This document shows positions 35,833-44,074 of a stretch of DNA of 64,000 bases, in pieces. The notes under the pieces are model-generated. The model was not told the DNA's origin. It ran no database searches and saw only the letters and a program-made list of their open reading frames with translations. How positions within the stretch are numbered: the first letter of the stretch is position 1; each line of letters starts with the position of its first letter. The DNA is from CAZOBJ01 sp964577825 (GTDB lineage: Bacteria; Planctomycetota; SZUA-567; JAFGNG01), in NCBI GenBank assembly GCA_964577825.1, contig CAZOBJ010000002.1, forward strand, positions 10,902-74,901, in the 5' to 3' direction. The position numbers were made by a program, and so were the translations under genes.

Positions 35833-37080
35833 TCACTGCGCGTCCTGGACAGGCTCTTCCTCAGGCTTTCCCTCGGGTGCCTCTGTGGGTTCTTGTGCGG
35901 GCTTGTCTTCGGGTGGGGCTTCAGGCTCCGGCTCGCCGTCTTCGGGAGCCGCGCGGTCAGGCTCTTCTGCAGCTTGTTCGGCGGGTTCCTCGTCGGGCGC
36001 GCCTTGTTCAGGAGCGTTGTCCGCCTCCTCGGGCGCCGCTGCGGGGGTCTCGGCGGGCTTCTCTTCGGGCGCGTCGGGCGCCTCTTCCTCGGGGGCCAGC
36101 TCGGGGGCCGCAGCAGGCTTCTCGGGCGCGCCCTCGGCCGGTTCGGCGGGCTGTTCGGCAGCGCCTGCCTCGGGCTTCGGCTCCTGTTCGGCCGCGGGCT
36201 CCTCCTCGGGCGCGGGCTCGGCAGCCGCGTCGAACAGGTAGGTCACGGCGAAGGTGTTCTCGTACCCGGCCGGGAGCTTGTCCTCCGTGGCGAACGTGTC
36301 GTCCGAGACCCCGATGTGCCAGAAGGGCTCGTCGGTGTGGTTGTCTTCCTGCACGTACACGTACAGGCTGGTGTGCTCCGGCTGCGTGGTGGCGAATCGC
36401 GCCTCGATCGTTCCTTCGGGCGTGTGCCAGCGTACAATCCTCTGCTTCGCTCCGATGGGCCCGGTGAAGAGCGACGCGTCGGTCACTTTTTCGTCGTCTC
36501 GCTCCGGCACCCGGACGGTGCGAAGCCCCTCGCCCTCGGCCGCCGGCCCCTCGGCGGGGACGCCGAACATACCCGGATCGATGCCGCGCACCAGCCAGTA
36601 GAAATGCTTCGGGTACACATACTTGGCCGCCTCGCGGTCAAAGGTCTCGCGGGACTGGCCCCTGCTCGTGCGGAACATGGGCACAAGGTCCTTGTTCGCC
36701 TTCACCTGGTACACGAACGTCACCTTGCCCGGCTGCACGATCGCTTCCTGGCGCAGGTGCACGCAGCCCCGGCTTTCGGCCAGGTCGCCCTCCCAGATGA
36801 GCATCGTGCCGCCCTCGGGCCCGGGCCGGCGCTGCATGGGCAGGTCCATGTCCCCGCCCAGGTAGAAGCTCTCCAGGGTCTTCGCGTCCGACCCGGCCAC
36901 GATGTAGTACTTGTTCTCCAGGATTTGCCGGCCCTGCCAAGACAGGTCCATGAGTTCCAGGCCGTCGAAGGTGAGCCGCAGGTCGCCCGCCGCGCAACGC
37001 ACTTCGCTCGCGCGCGCGCCCGCGCCGAGGCACGCGGCCAGCATGAGCGCGGGTCCCCATCGCCACGCCCTCCAGCGCAT
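35833..37080 (-). CDS. Secreted protein with a 180-residue Glu/Pro/Ala-rich acidic tail
   Basis: The 415-residue product has a signal peptide (RWGPALMLAACLGAGARASE) and a globular domain of about 210 residues with several Trp/Tyr-containing strands (for example LMDLSWQGRQIL and YVYVQEDNHTDEPFWHIG). From about residue 235 to the end it is low-complexity E/P/A/D repeat (PAEEP, APEEE-like units), strongly acidic, and ends EPVQDAQ. No family is recognised. ATG 37080 directly precedes the signal peptide; upstream in-frame codons would run into a putative promoter. It is the first gene of the glycan locus, behind a near-consensus promoter. The acidic tail may bind cations or keep the protein extended from the surface, which is speculation. 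Confidence 0.75.
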   Translation of the reverse strand: MRWRAWRWGPALMLAACLGAGARASEVRCAAGDLRLTFDGLELMDLSWQGRQILENKYYIVAGSDAKTLESFYLGGDMDLPMQRRPGPEGGTMLIWEGDLAESRGCVHLRQEAIVQPGKVTFVYQVKANKDLVPMFRTSRGQSRETFDREAAKYVYPKHFYWLVRGIDPGMFGVPAEGPAAEGEGLRTVRVPERDDEKVTDASLFTGPIGAKQRIVRWHTPEGTIEARFATTQPEHTSLYVYVQEDNHTDEPFWHIGVSDDTFATEDKLPAGYENTFAVTYLFDAAAEPAPEEEPAAEQEPKPEAGAAEQPAEPAEGAPEKPAAAPELAPEEEAPDAPEEKPAETPAAAPEEADNAPEQGAPDEEPAEQAAEEPDRAAPEDGEPEPEAPPEDKPAQEPTEAPEGKPEEEPVQDAQ

Positions 37081-37227
37081 ACCCGCCCTCTTCGGTCGGC
37101 CCTCGCACCGCCGGGGGTCCGTGCATTGCGCGAGGCGTGGTCGCGCACTTCGCATTGCAATGATAGGCATGGTCAAGACTCCGGAGTCGGCGCTTCGTAC
37201 GGATCGCGCAAGGCCAAGACTGCGATA

Positions 37228-37256
37228 ACTATAGACCGCTTTCGCCGAGCGGTCAA
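37228..37256 (-). promoter_or_regulatory. Near-consensus promoter with an inverted repeat in the spacer
   Basis: On the minus strand TTGACC (37256-37251), 17 bases, TATAGT (37233-37228); both hexamers match consensus at five of six positions. The spacer and its edges hold an inverted repeat GACCGCT-N7-AGCGGTC (37234-37240 and 37248-37254), positioned where a repressor or activator could control the glycan locus. The predicted start is near 37221, about 140 bases upstream of the first gene. Confidence 0.6.
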
Positions 37257-37284
37257 AGGAAACATCCCCGCATGGTTCGATGGC

Positions 37285-39711
37285 TTACCGTTGCGCCTCG
37301 GCCAGACATTGCGCGAGCCGCGCGGTCTGCGTGCGCAGGTCGAAATGCGCGGCCACGTGCTCGCGCGCGGCCCGGGCCAGACGCGCGGCCCCGTGCGGGT
37401 CGTCAAGGACCCGGGCGAGCGCCCTGGCCAGAGCCTCTGCATCCCCCGGGGCGACCAGCCGTCCGGCCACCCCGTCCTCGACAAGCTCCGGAATGCCAGA
37501 GAGACGGGTGGAAACCACGGGCACGCCCGCGGCCATGGCCTCCATCAGCGCGACCGGAATGCCGTCCAGGTCGCCGCCTCGAGCCGCTGCACAAGCGAGC
37601 GCGAACACCGCCGCCCGCGCCAGAAGCGCGCGCACCTCGGGCTCGGGGCGCTCTCCCTCAAAGATCACCGCGTCCCGCAGGCCCAGCCGGTCGCGCTGGG
37701 CCTGAAGCCGCGCGCGCCACGGCCCCGCACCCACGATGCGGCAGCGTACGCGCCTGCCCTGCTCATGCAGTCGCGCGCACGCGGCCAACAGCACGTGGTG
37801 GCCCTTCTTCTCGCTGAGCGTGCCTATGCTTACGATCAGGCCCGGCGTTCCCGGTCCCGTTCGCTGCGGCCAGGCGGCCGGGTCCACGCCGCAATGCACG
37901 ATGCGAATGCGCTCGGCCGCCTCGGGGCACGCGGCCGCCAGGGCGCACCGGTCGAACTCCGAGACGCTCGCCACGAACCGCGCGGCGCGCAGCTTGTGCG
38001 CCAGAAGCTGCGGGTTGTACGAGGTGTGCGACGAGAAGCTGAAACCCGCGCCCAGGTACTGCGCGCACACGAGCGCGGTGGTGGCCGCGCCGTCGGCGAA
38101 CTGGGCGTGCACATGGGGCCGGCCCGCCTCGGCGGCAATCGTGTCCGCGAGCACGGCCGCGCGCAGGAACTGCGCCACGCTCTGCGCGCGCCGCCGCGGC
38201 CCGTCCGCGCGCGCATAGGCCGAGAACGCACATCGCGCAAGCCAGCGCAGCCACGTGCCCGGGCTGTGCGCGAACCGCCGGAGATTGGCCCACGCCGTGC
38301 GCGCGGACGCGACGCGAGAGAGGTACCGCGTGCGGGCGGCCTCTTCATGCGCGGCCGCGTCCAGGGGCCCGCGTCCCGGGCGCATGGAGAAGACGCGCAC
38401 GTCCGTGCCCGCCTCGCGCAGGCCCGCCACCGTGCGGCGGGTGAAGGTCTCCGTGGGCACGGGATAGGCGTGGTTCACGTGGGCAACGAACCCGGCCGGA
38501 GGCTCACACGCCCGCGCATACGCGTCCAGGAGCGCGGGCACGCGCGCCTGCCAGCCGACGACCGGCGCGGCCGCGGCGCAGCGCTCCAGCCGCCCGGCCT
38601 CGGAGACGGGCAGGTCTGCGGCCAGGGCCTCCATCGCCTCGGCCGCTGCTTGCGGTGCGGACGCGACGCGGCCCCACCCCCGCCCGCGCACGAGCGCAGC
38701 GGCCGCGTCCACCGTGTCCGTGACCACCACGGGCAGGCCGGCGGCCAGGTACTCGGCGAGCTTCACGGGCCAGGCCACGCGGTTGACCGCACTCGCCTCG
38801 CGCAACACGAGCCCCGCGTCCGCAGCGCAGAGCAGGCCGGGAACCTCGCTCTCGTGCGCGCGCACGATCACGCGCTGCCCGGCGGGCACGCCCGCGCGGT
38901 CGGCCAGGGACTCGAACCGCTCGGTCGCGGACGTGACCACGAGCAAGCGCTCGGCCGGATGCCCGCCCAGCCGCGCGGCGGCCGCGCGCAGCATGGCCTG
39001 CGGCGCCTGCCAGGCCGCGGCGGAGCCCAGGTACACCCATACAAGGCCCTTGCCCAGGCCGAGCCGCGCGCGCACGGCCTCGCGCGCCTGGGCGTCGAAC
39101 CGGTAGCGCGCCGCGTCCACGGCGCTCGGGACGATCGCGGCCGCGGACAGGTCGCGGCCATACGCGCCCTCCAGGGCCTGGGCGAGCCCGCGGGTAACCG
39201 CGCATACCTGGTCGGCCCCACGCACGGCCCCGGCCTCCACGGCCCGGGCGCGCGCGTATGCGCAGGACAATCTCTTGCCCGCAAGAGGCCGGGGCGCATA
39301 CCCGCCGCTGGCGGCCCACTCCTGGGCCCACAGGCCGCGCGCGTCCAAGAGCACCGCAGGACGCGCTCGCCCGCCTCGGGCGGCCAGGGCCAGGGCGCAC
39401 GCCTCCGGTCCGCGCGCGTGCACGAGGTCCGCGTCCACGCGCCGCAGCACGCGCGCGAGCCGTGCGGCCGCACCCAGGCGGCGCAGCTCCCGCGGTCCGT
39501 GGACCGGGAACGCGCACGAGGCGAAGACCTGCGCGCACGCGCCCATGCGCGCGCGCACCTGCGCGTCGGGCCGCAGGGCCTCGCGCGGCGCGCGGAAGAC
39601 CACGAGGTGCACCTCGTGCCCGGCCGCGGCCACGCGGCGGGCGCCTTCCAGGACCTGGCTCGTGAACACCCCGGCCATGAGCTCGCCGAACACCACGTAC
39701 ACGATCCGCAT
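37285..39711 (-). CDS. Tandem GT4-GT4 glycosyltransferase fusion
   Basis: An 808-residue protein made of two GT-B fold (GT4 family) glycosyltransferases. Domain 1 (about 1-405) opens MRIVYVVFGEL and carries the acceptor loop, VWVYLGS and a donor-site AEYLAAGLPVVV. Domain 2 (about 412-808) opens GFVAHVNHAYP, has IVSIGTLSEKKGHH and the donor motif ALMEAMAAGVPVVST-x-x-SGIPELV. Two successive sugar additions in surface polysaccharide synthesis are likely. ATG 39711 has a GGAGGG site; in-frame extension upstream would enter the divergent promoter. It is transcribed away from the ligase gene at 39865. Confidence 0.85.
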   Translation of the reverse strand: MRIVYVVFGELMAGVFTSQVLEGARRVAAAGHEVHLVVFRAPREALRPDAQVRARMGACAQVFASCAFPVHGPRELRRLGAAARLARVLRRVDADLVHARGPEACALALAARGGRARPAVLLDARGLWAQEWAASGGYAPRPLAGKRLSCAYARARAVEAGAVRGADQVCAVTRGLAQALEGAYGRDLSAAAIVPSAVDAARYRFDAQAREAVRARLGLGKGLVWVYLGSAAAWQAPQAMLRAAAARLGGHPAERLLVVTSATERFESLADRAGVPAGQRVIVRAHESEVPGLLCAADAGLVLREASAVNRVAWPVKLAEYLAAGLPVVVTDTVDAAAALVRGRGWGRVASAPQAAAEAMEALAADLPVSEAGRLERCAAAAPVVGWQARVPALLDAYARACEPPAGFVAHVNHAYPVPTETFTRRTVAGLREAGTDVRVFSMRPGRGPLDAAAHEEAARTRYLSRVASARTAWANLRRFAHSPGTWLRWLARCAFSAYARADGPRRRAQSVAQFLRAAVLADTIAAEAGRPHVHAQFADGAATTALVCAQYLGAGFSFSSHTSYNPQLLAHKLRAARFVASVSEFDRCALAAACPEAAERIRIVHCGVDPAAWPQRTGPGTPGLIVSIGTLSEKKGHHVLLAACARLHEQGRRVRCRIVGAGPWRARLQAQRDRLGLRDAVIFEGERPEPEVRALLARAAVFALACAAARGGDLDGIPVALMEAMAAGVPVVSTRLSGIPELVEDGVAGRLVAPGDAEALARALARVLDDPHGAARLARAAREHVAAHFDLRTQTARLAQCLAEAQR

Positions 39712-39794
39712 ACGCGCGCCCTCCGGACTGGCCTGCATAGTATCCGAGCCCACGCGCCGCCGCCAGGGGGCGGGGCTCGACCGGCGCGTTGCGT

Positions 39795-39823
39795 TTGACT
39801 CCGGCCCGGGGGCCCCATACACT
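39795..39823 (+). promoter_or_regulatory. Promoter of the surface-glycan operon
   Basis: TTGACT (39795-39800), 17 bases, TACACT (39818-39823), with predicted start near 39830. It lies in the 153-bp divergent region between the two glycan gene sets and would drive the ligase, GT2, membrane protein and GT4-GT4 genes. Confidence 0.5.
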
Positions 39824-39864
39824 CCAAGGACGCGGCCCAGGCCCGGACAACGGGGCCTCACCCG

Positions 39865-41316
39865 GTGCCGGGGCTTGCCGAGGGGGGATGGCCGTTGCTC
39901 GCCGTGCGGCGCGTCTTGATGCTCTTCGTGCTCTTCCTGGCGGTGTGCCTGCCCGCCGGCTATGCCGTGTACCGGGGGCTCACCTCGTACGCCTTGCTGA
40001 TCGCCTTAGGGCTGGTGCTCCTTTCGTTCCTGATGCGAAGCGAGTACCGGCTGCCGGTGGTGCTCTTGTACCTGGTCGTGCTCCTGGCCGACAGCCACCG
40101 GCCCTTGCTGCATATCCAGGGGCTCAAGCTGCGCTGGGTGGTGCTCGGGATCCTGGTGGTCAAGGAGATGACCTACTGGGCATTCGCCAAGGCGATTCGC
40201 GTCCGGCTTACGGCCGCGCATGTCGCGTTCGCCGCGTTCCTGGCCCTGGCCCTGGCAAGCGCCGTCTACTCCGTGGACCCGGAGCTCAGCTTCAAGCGCG
40301 CGCTGTCCGTACTCCTGTTTGGGATGGTCGTGTTCCTGTACTTCTGGCGCCAGACCGACCGCGCGCAGGTGCGTATGGATCTGGCCGCGTTTGTCGCGTC
40401 GCTCGTGCCGGTGGTGTACCTGGCGGAGGCGGGCTACGCCTTGCTCGTACCCGACCATGCCTTCCTCGGGGGCCGCCTGCGGGGGCTGTCGGGCAATCCC
40501 AACGGCCTGGGCGAGCTCGTGATGATCACCCTGCCGCTCGTGTACTGGGACCTGTTGCGCCGCCGCCCGGGCGGGCGGCGGATCCTCGCGGCGGGGACGC
40601 TGGCGCTGGGGCTGGGGCTTCTCGTGCTCTCCGGCAGCCGGGCGAGCTTCCTGGCCCTGGGGGTGGCGGTGCTCCTGATGACCTACCGGCTCGCGCCGCG
40701 CTACTTCCTGGGGATGCTGTTGGCCGTCGCCGCCCTGTTCGTGCTCGAACGCACCTACCACGGGCCGCTATCCGCCGCGCCCGCGCCGGGCGCGCAACCC
40801 GGGCTTGCGGAGCGCCTGGCCGACTACGCCGACCCCGCCGGCCGCGAGGAGGCCTGGGCCAAGGCCTGGCGCATGGGCCTGGAGCGCCCGGTGTGGGGCC
40901 ATGGCTTCGGCACGGCCAGGCAGACCTTCGGGGAGCTCGAGTTCGCCCGCCACTCCGGCGGGTATCCGCACAACTTCGTGCTGCACGTGTTCCTGGACCT
41001 GGGCTTTGTGGGGGTGGCGGCCGTGCTCGTGCTGCACGTTGTGCTGATCTCGTACGCGGTCCGGTGCCTGGGCCGCGGCCGGGCCCGGGCCGAGACGGGG
41101 CTCCCCGCCCTGGCGGGCGCCCTGTACCTGGCCGGACTGGCCAACGCCCTGTTTGAGAGCTGGATGTTCTCCGCGGGCAGCCCCACCGCGTTCCCGTTCT
41201 GGCTGATGGCCATGTTCGTGATCCGGTACGCGGTGCATCCGCCCGGTGGCGCGCCGCGCCAAGCGGCGGGCGCGGCGCGCGAGGTCCATGCACAGACGCG
41301 AGGATCCCAGACCTAG
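39865..41316 (+). CDS. O-antigen ligase / polymerase-like membrane protein
   Basis: This 483-residue protein has about 11-12 hydrophobic helices and the Wzy_C/O-antigen ligase hallmarks: GNPNGLGELVMITLPL, the SGSRASFLAL segment, and a periplasmic loop holding a conserved GHGFGTARQ...HNFVLHVFLDLG pattern. The family joins or polymerises undecaprenyl-linked glycans in the periplasm. The start is uncertain: GTG 39865 has little ribosome site, TTG 39895 has GAGGGGGG 7 bases upstream, and GTG 39904 is also possible. All would keep every membrane helix. It leads an operon with three further glycan genes. Confidence 0.85.
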   Translation: MPGLAEGGWPLLAVRRVLMLFVLFLAVCLPAGYAVYRGLTSYALLIALGLVLLSFLMRSEYRLPVVLLYLVVLLADSHRPLLHIQGLKLRWVVLGILVVKEMTYWAFAKAIRVRLTAAHVAFAAFLALALASAVYSVDPELSFKRALSVLLFGMVVFLYFWRQTDRAQVRMDLAAFVASLVPVVYLAEAGYALLVPDHAFLGGRLRGLSGNPNGLGELVMITLPLVYWDLLRRRPGGRRILAAGTLALGLGLLVLSGSRASFLALGVAVLLMTYRLAPRYFLGMLLAVAALFVLERTYHGPLSAAPAPGAQPGLAERLADYADPAGREEAWAKAWRMGLERPVWGHGFGTARQTFGELEFARHSGGYPHNFVLHVFLDLGFVGVAAVLVLHVVLISYAVRCLGRGRARAETGLPALAGALYLAGLANALFESWMFSAGSPTAFPFWLMAMFVIRYAVHPPGGAPRQAAGAAREVHAQTRGSQT

Positions 41317-41324
41317 GAGACGCC

Positions 41325-42314
41325 ATGGCGCGCGACCATCCGGTGACCCTGGACATCGTGGTGCCCGTGTACAACGAGGAGGACGCCCTGCCCTCGCTCC
41401 TCGACGAGCTCGCCCGCGTGTTCGGCCCCGACGGGCGGAGCGCGCCGGGGTTGGAGCAAGTGCGCGTCCTGTTCGTGGACGACGGGAGCACGGACCGCTC
41501 GGCCGCGCGTATCGCCGAGGCGATCCAGCAAGGCGCGCCCGCGAGGCTCGTGCGCCTGACGCGCAACTTCGGGCACCAGAACGCCATCTCGGCCGGGCTC
41601 GACCGGGTGGACGCGGACCTGGCGGTGGTCATGGACGCGGACCTCCAGGACCCGCCCGAGCTTGTGCCGCGCCTGGTCGAGCGGTGGCGCGCGGGCGCGG
41701 ACGTCGTGTACGCGCAACGCCGCCACCGGCGCGAGAACCCGCTCAAGCGCCTCGGGTACTGGGGCTTCTATCGGCTCGTGGCCTGGCTCGCCGAGATGCG
41801 CGTGCCCGTGGACAGCGGAGACTTCTGCCTCCTGGGCCGGCGCGTGGTCGAGGCCATGCAGGCGCTGCCCGAGCGCCTGCGGTTCCCGCGCATGCTGCGC
41901 GCCTGGGTCGGGTTCCGGCAGGAGGGCGTGGCTTACGACCGGCCCCCGCGGCGCAGCGGACGGGCCAAGTACACGCTCGCGCGGCTCTACCGACTGGCCA
42001 CCGACGGGATCGCGAGCGCGAGCATCCGCCCCCTGCGCCTGGCGCAGACGTGCACCTGGGTCTTTGCGCTCCTCACCGTGGGGCTTGCGGTGGGCGCGGG
42101 GTGGCGCCTGCTCACGCGCCCGCACGAGGCCACGACGTTCTACGCGCTGCTCGTGCTGTGCCTGGTGTCGGCCGGCAACTTCGTCATCACCCTGTGCCTG
42201 TACATCCTGGGCGCGTACGTGGGCCGCACATACCTGGAGGCCAAGGGCCGGCCGCCGTATCTGGTGCTCGAAGAGGTGGGCCCGGACCGCGCGTCCGCCG
42301 ACGAGCGGCCCTGA
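41325..42314 (+). CDS. GT2 family glycosyltransferase (DPM1/GtrB-like)
   Basis: A 329-residue GT-A fold transferase that probably loads a sugar onto a polyprenyl phosphate at the membrane. It has VVPVYNEEDALPSLL at the start, the VDDGS nucleotide loop, DADLQDPPE with the metal-binding DxD, and a region RFPRMLRAWVGF typical of GtrB/ArnC. Two C-terminal membrane helices (about 240-262 and 270-300) anchor it. A TAGGAGA ribosome site precedes ATG 41325, 8 bases after the ligase stop. Its polyprenyl-linked product could feed the next gene, a multi-pass protein. Confidence 0.9.
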   Translation: MARDHPVTLDIVVPVYNEEDALPSLLDELARVFGPDGRSAPGLEQVRVLFVDDGSTDRSAARIAEAIQQGAPARLVRLTRNFGHQNAISAGLDRVDADLAVVMDADLQDPPELVPRLVERWRAGADVVYAQRRHRRENPLKRLGYWGFYRLVAWLAEMRVPVDSGDFCLLGRRVVEAMQALPERLRFPRMLRAWVGFRQEGVAYDRPPRRSGRAKYTLARLYRLATDGIASASIRPLRLAQTCTWVFALLTVGLAVGAGWRLLTRPHEATTFYALLVLCLVSAGNFVITLCLYILGAYVGRTYLEAKGRPPYLVLEEVGPDRASADERP

Positions 42315-42329
42315 CCGAGAAGGCCGGCG

Positions 42330-44060
42330 ATGAATTCAGCCCACAAGCATCCGAGCCCCAAGCCCGACCTTCGAGCGGCCCCCGGCCGCCGGGCAGGCTA
42401 CATACTACTGGCCGCGAGCCTAGCGCTCGTGGGCGCGGTGTGCGGCATGCATCACGCCCTGCTGTTCGCGCGCCACGGCGCGGACTACACGCCCTTCAGC
42501 CCGGCGAGCATGCTCACCCGCGACGAGGCCGCATTCTACGCGCCCATGGTGGCCGAGAAGCTGCGCGGCCGGTGGACGAGCGCGAATCCGCACTTCGCCG
42601 AGGGCAAGGGTCGGCCGACCATGCCCGCGTGGGTCGTCCCGGTGTGGACCTTGGCGCTCCTGGGCCTGGCGACCGGGCTTCGCGCGCCGGAGCTCTTCGT
42701 GCTTGCGGACGTCGTATTCCCCATGCTGTGCGCATACGGGTTCTACCGGCTCCTGCGCGCCCTGGGATCGGGTCGCGTGTGGGCGGCGTGGAGCGGGGGC
42801 GCGCTGATCCTGGCAAACGACTTTCTCACCCGCGGCCAGTTCGGGCTGCGCTACTTCGACCCGCCTCCGCCCGAGGCGGGCGGCCACCCCCTGGACCCGC
42901 TCTTTTTCACGCGCACGTTCAGTCCCTCGGTGGTGCTGCCGTTCATGCTCCTCTTCGTGCTCCTTCTCATCCGCATGGTGCGCAAGCGCACCGCGCCCTC
43001 GGCGGTCATCTGCGGACTGGCCGGCGGCGCGCTTTTCTACACCTATCCCTACTACTGGACCGCGGCCGCGGCCATCGGGGGGCTCGTCTTCCTCGGGGCG
43101 GCCGTGCGCGGCGACCGCGAGCTCGTCGTCCGGTTCGCCCAGGCCGCCCTCGCCGCGTTGCTCGTGGGCAGCGTGTTCTGGGGACGATTCTTCGCGCTCT
43201 ACGGCACGCCCACCTGGCGATTCAATGCGCTGAAGGCCGGATGGGGACACGCCGCGCGCGCGGAGTGGTGGTTCCTGGGCGTCTCGGTGCTGGTGGCCGC
43301 GTGGGTGGCCCGGGCGCGCGTCGCGGACTGGCCCGCGCGCGCCGTGGCCGTGGGTGGGCTGTTGGCCGGGGCGCTCTTGCTCGTGTTGCCCGCCACGGGC
43401 CTGGCGCTCATGCAGCCCGATCACTGGCGGCTTCAGTTCTTCAAGTTCTTCGTGCTCGCCTGCGCCCTCGCGGCCCTGTACGCCACGGGCCTGCACCGCC
43501 TCGCGGCGCGCCGTCCGCGGGCGTGGTGCGCGGCGTGCATGGCACTGCTGCTCTTGGCCGCGGGCCTGGGCGCGCACCGGCAGGCGCTCTTCGCCCGCCG
43601 CCAGGGCGCGGCCTATACGCTCGCGCCGCACAAGGGCGTGCTCGCGTTCCTGGAGAGCCGGCCGCGCGGGAGCGTAGTGCTCACGGACACCGATGCGCTC
43701 AACCTGCTTATCGCGCCCTACACGCACGCGCACGTGTTCTGCCACGTGACCCTGACCGCCTGGACGGGCCCGCAGGAGGCCCTAGCCCGCCACCGGGCCG
43801 CGCGGGCGCTGCTGGGGCCCGGCCGCGCGGACTACCTGACCCTGGACCTGTCCAAGGGCGCGGACAGCCCGGCCCTGCGCCGGGCGTTCGCGCGGCGCGC
43901 GGACCCCCTGCCGGTCGAAGGGGTGAAGGCGATCCTGTCCTGCTATCGGCTCGACGTGCTGGCCCTGCGCGCAGAGGCCGAGCCCACGATGCTCGCGCAT
44001 AAGCTCTTCCCACGCGAAGTGTACCGGGACGCGCACTATGCGGTGTATGCGCGGCGTTGA
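42330..44060 (+). CDS. Multi-pass membrane protein, possible GT-C glycosyltransferase
   Basis: The 576-residue product has about 10-12 predicted helices, starting at about 22-40. A first periplasmic loop holds TRDEAAFYAPMVAEKLRGR, an acidic motif placed as in GT-C enzymes, and the C-terminal 140 residues form a soluble domain (AFLESRPRGSVVLTDTDALN onward). This topology matches GT-C sugar transferases that use polyprenyl-phosphate sugars, as would be made by the adjacent GT2 enzyme. No precise family can be named. It starts 15 bases after the GT2 gene and its stop overlaps a TTG upstream of the next start. Confidence 0.75.
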   Translation: MNSAHKHPSPKPDLRAAPGRRAGYILLAASLALVGAVCGMHHALLFARHGADYTPFSPASMLTRDEAAFYAPMVAEKLRGRWTSANPHFAEGKGRPTMPAWVVPVWTLALLGLATGLRAPELFVLADVVFPMLCAYGFYRLLRALGSGRVWAAWSGGALILANDFLTRGQFGLRYFDPPPPEAGGHPLDPLFFTRTFSPSVVLPFMLLFVLLLIRMVRKRTAPSAVICGLAGGALFYTYPYYWTAAAAIGGLVFLGAAVRGDRELVVRFAQAALAALLVGSVFWGRFFALYGTPTWRFNALKAGWGHAARAEWWFLGVSVLVAAWVARARVADWPARAVAVGGLLAGALLLVLPATGLALMQPDHWRLQFFKFFVLACALAALYATGLHRLAARRPRAWCAACMALLLLAAGLGAHRQALFARRQGAAYTLAPHKGVLAFLESRPRGSVVLTDTDALNLLIAPYTHAHVFCHVTLTAWTGPQEALARHRAARALLGPGRADYLTLDLSKGADSPALRRAFARRADPLPVEGVKAILSCYRLDVLALRAEAEPTMLAHKLFPREVYRDAHYAVYARR

Positions 44061-44074
44061 GCGCGGAGGGGACC

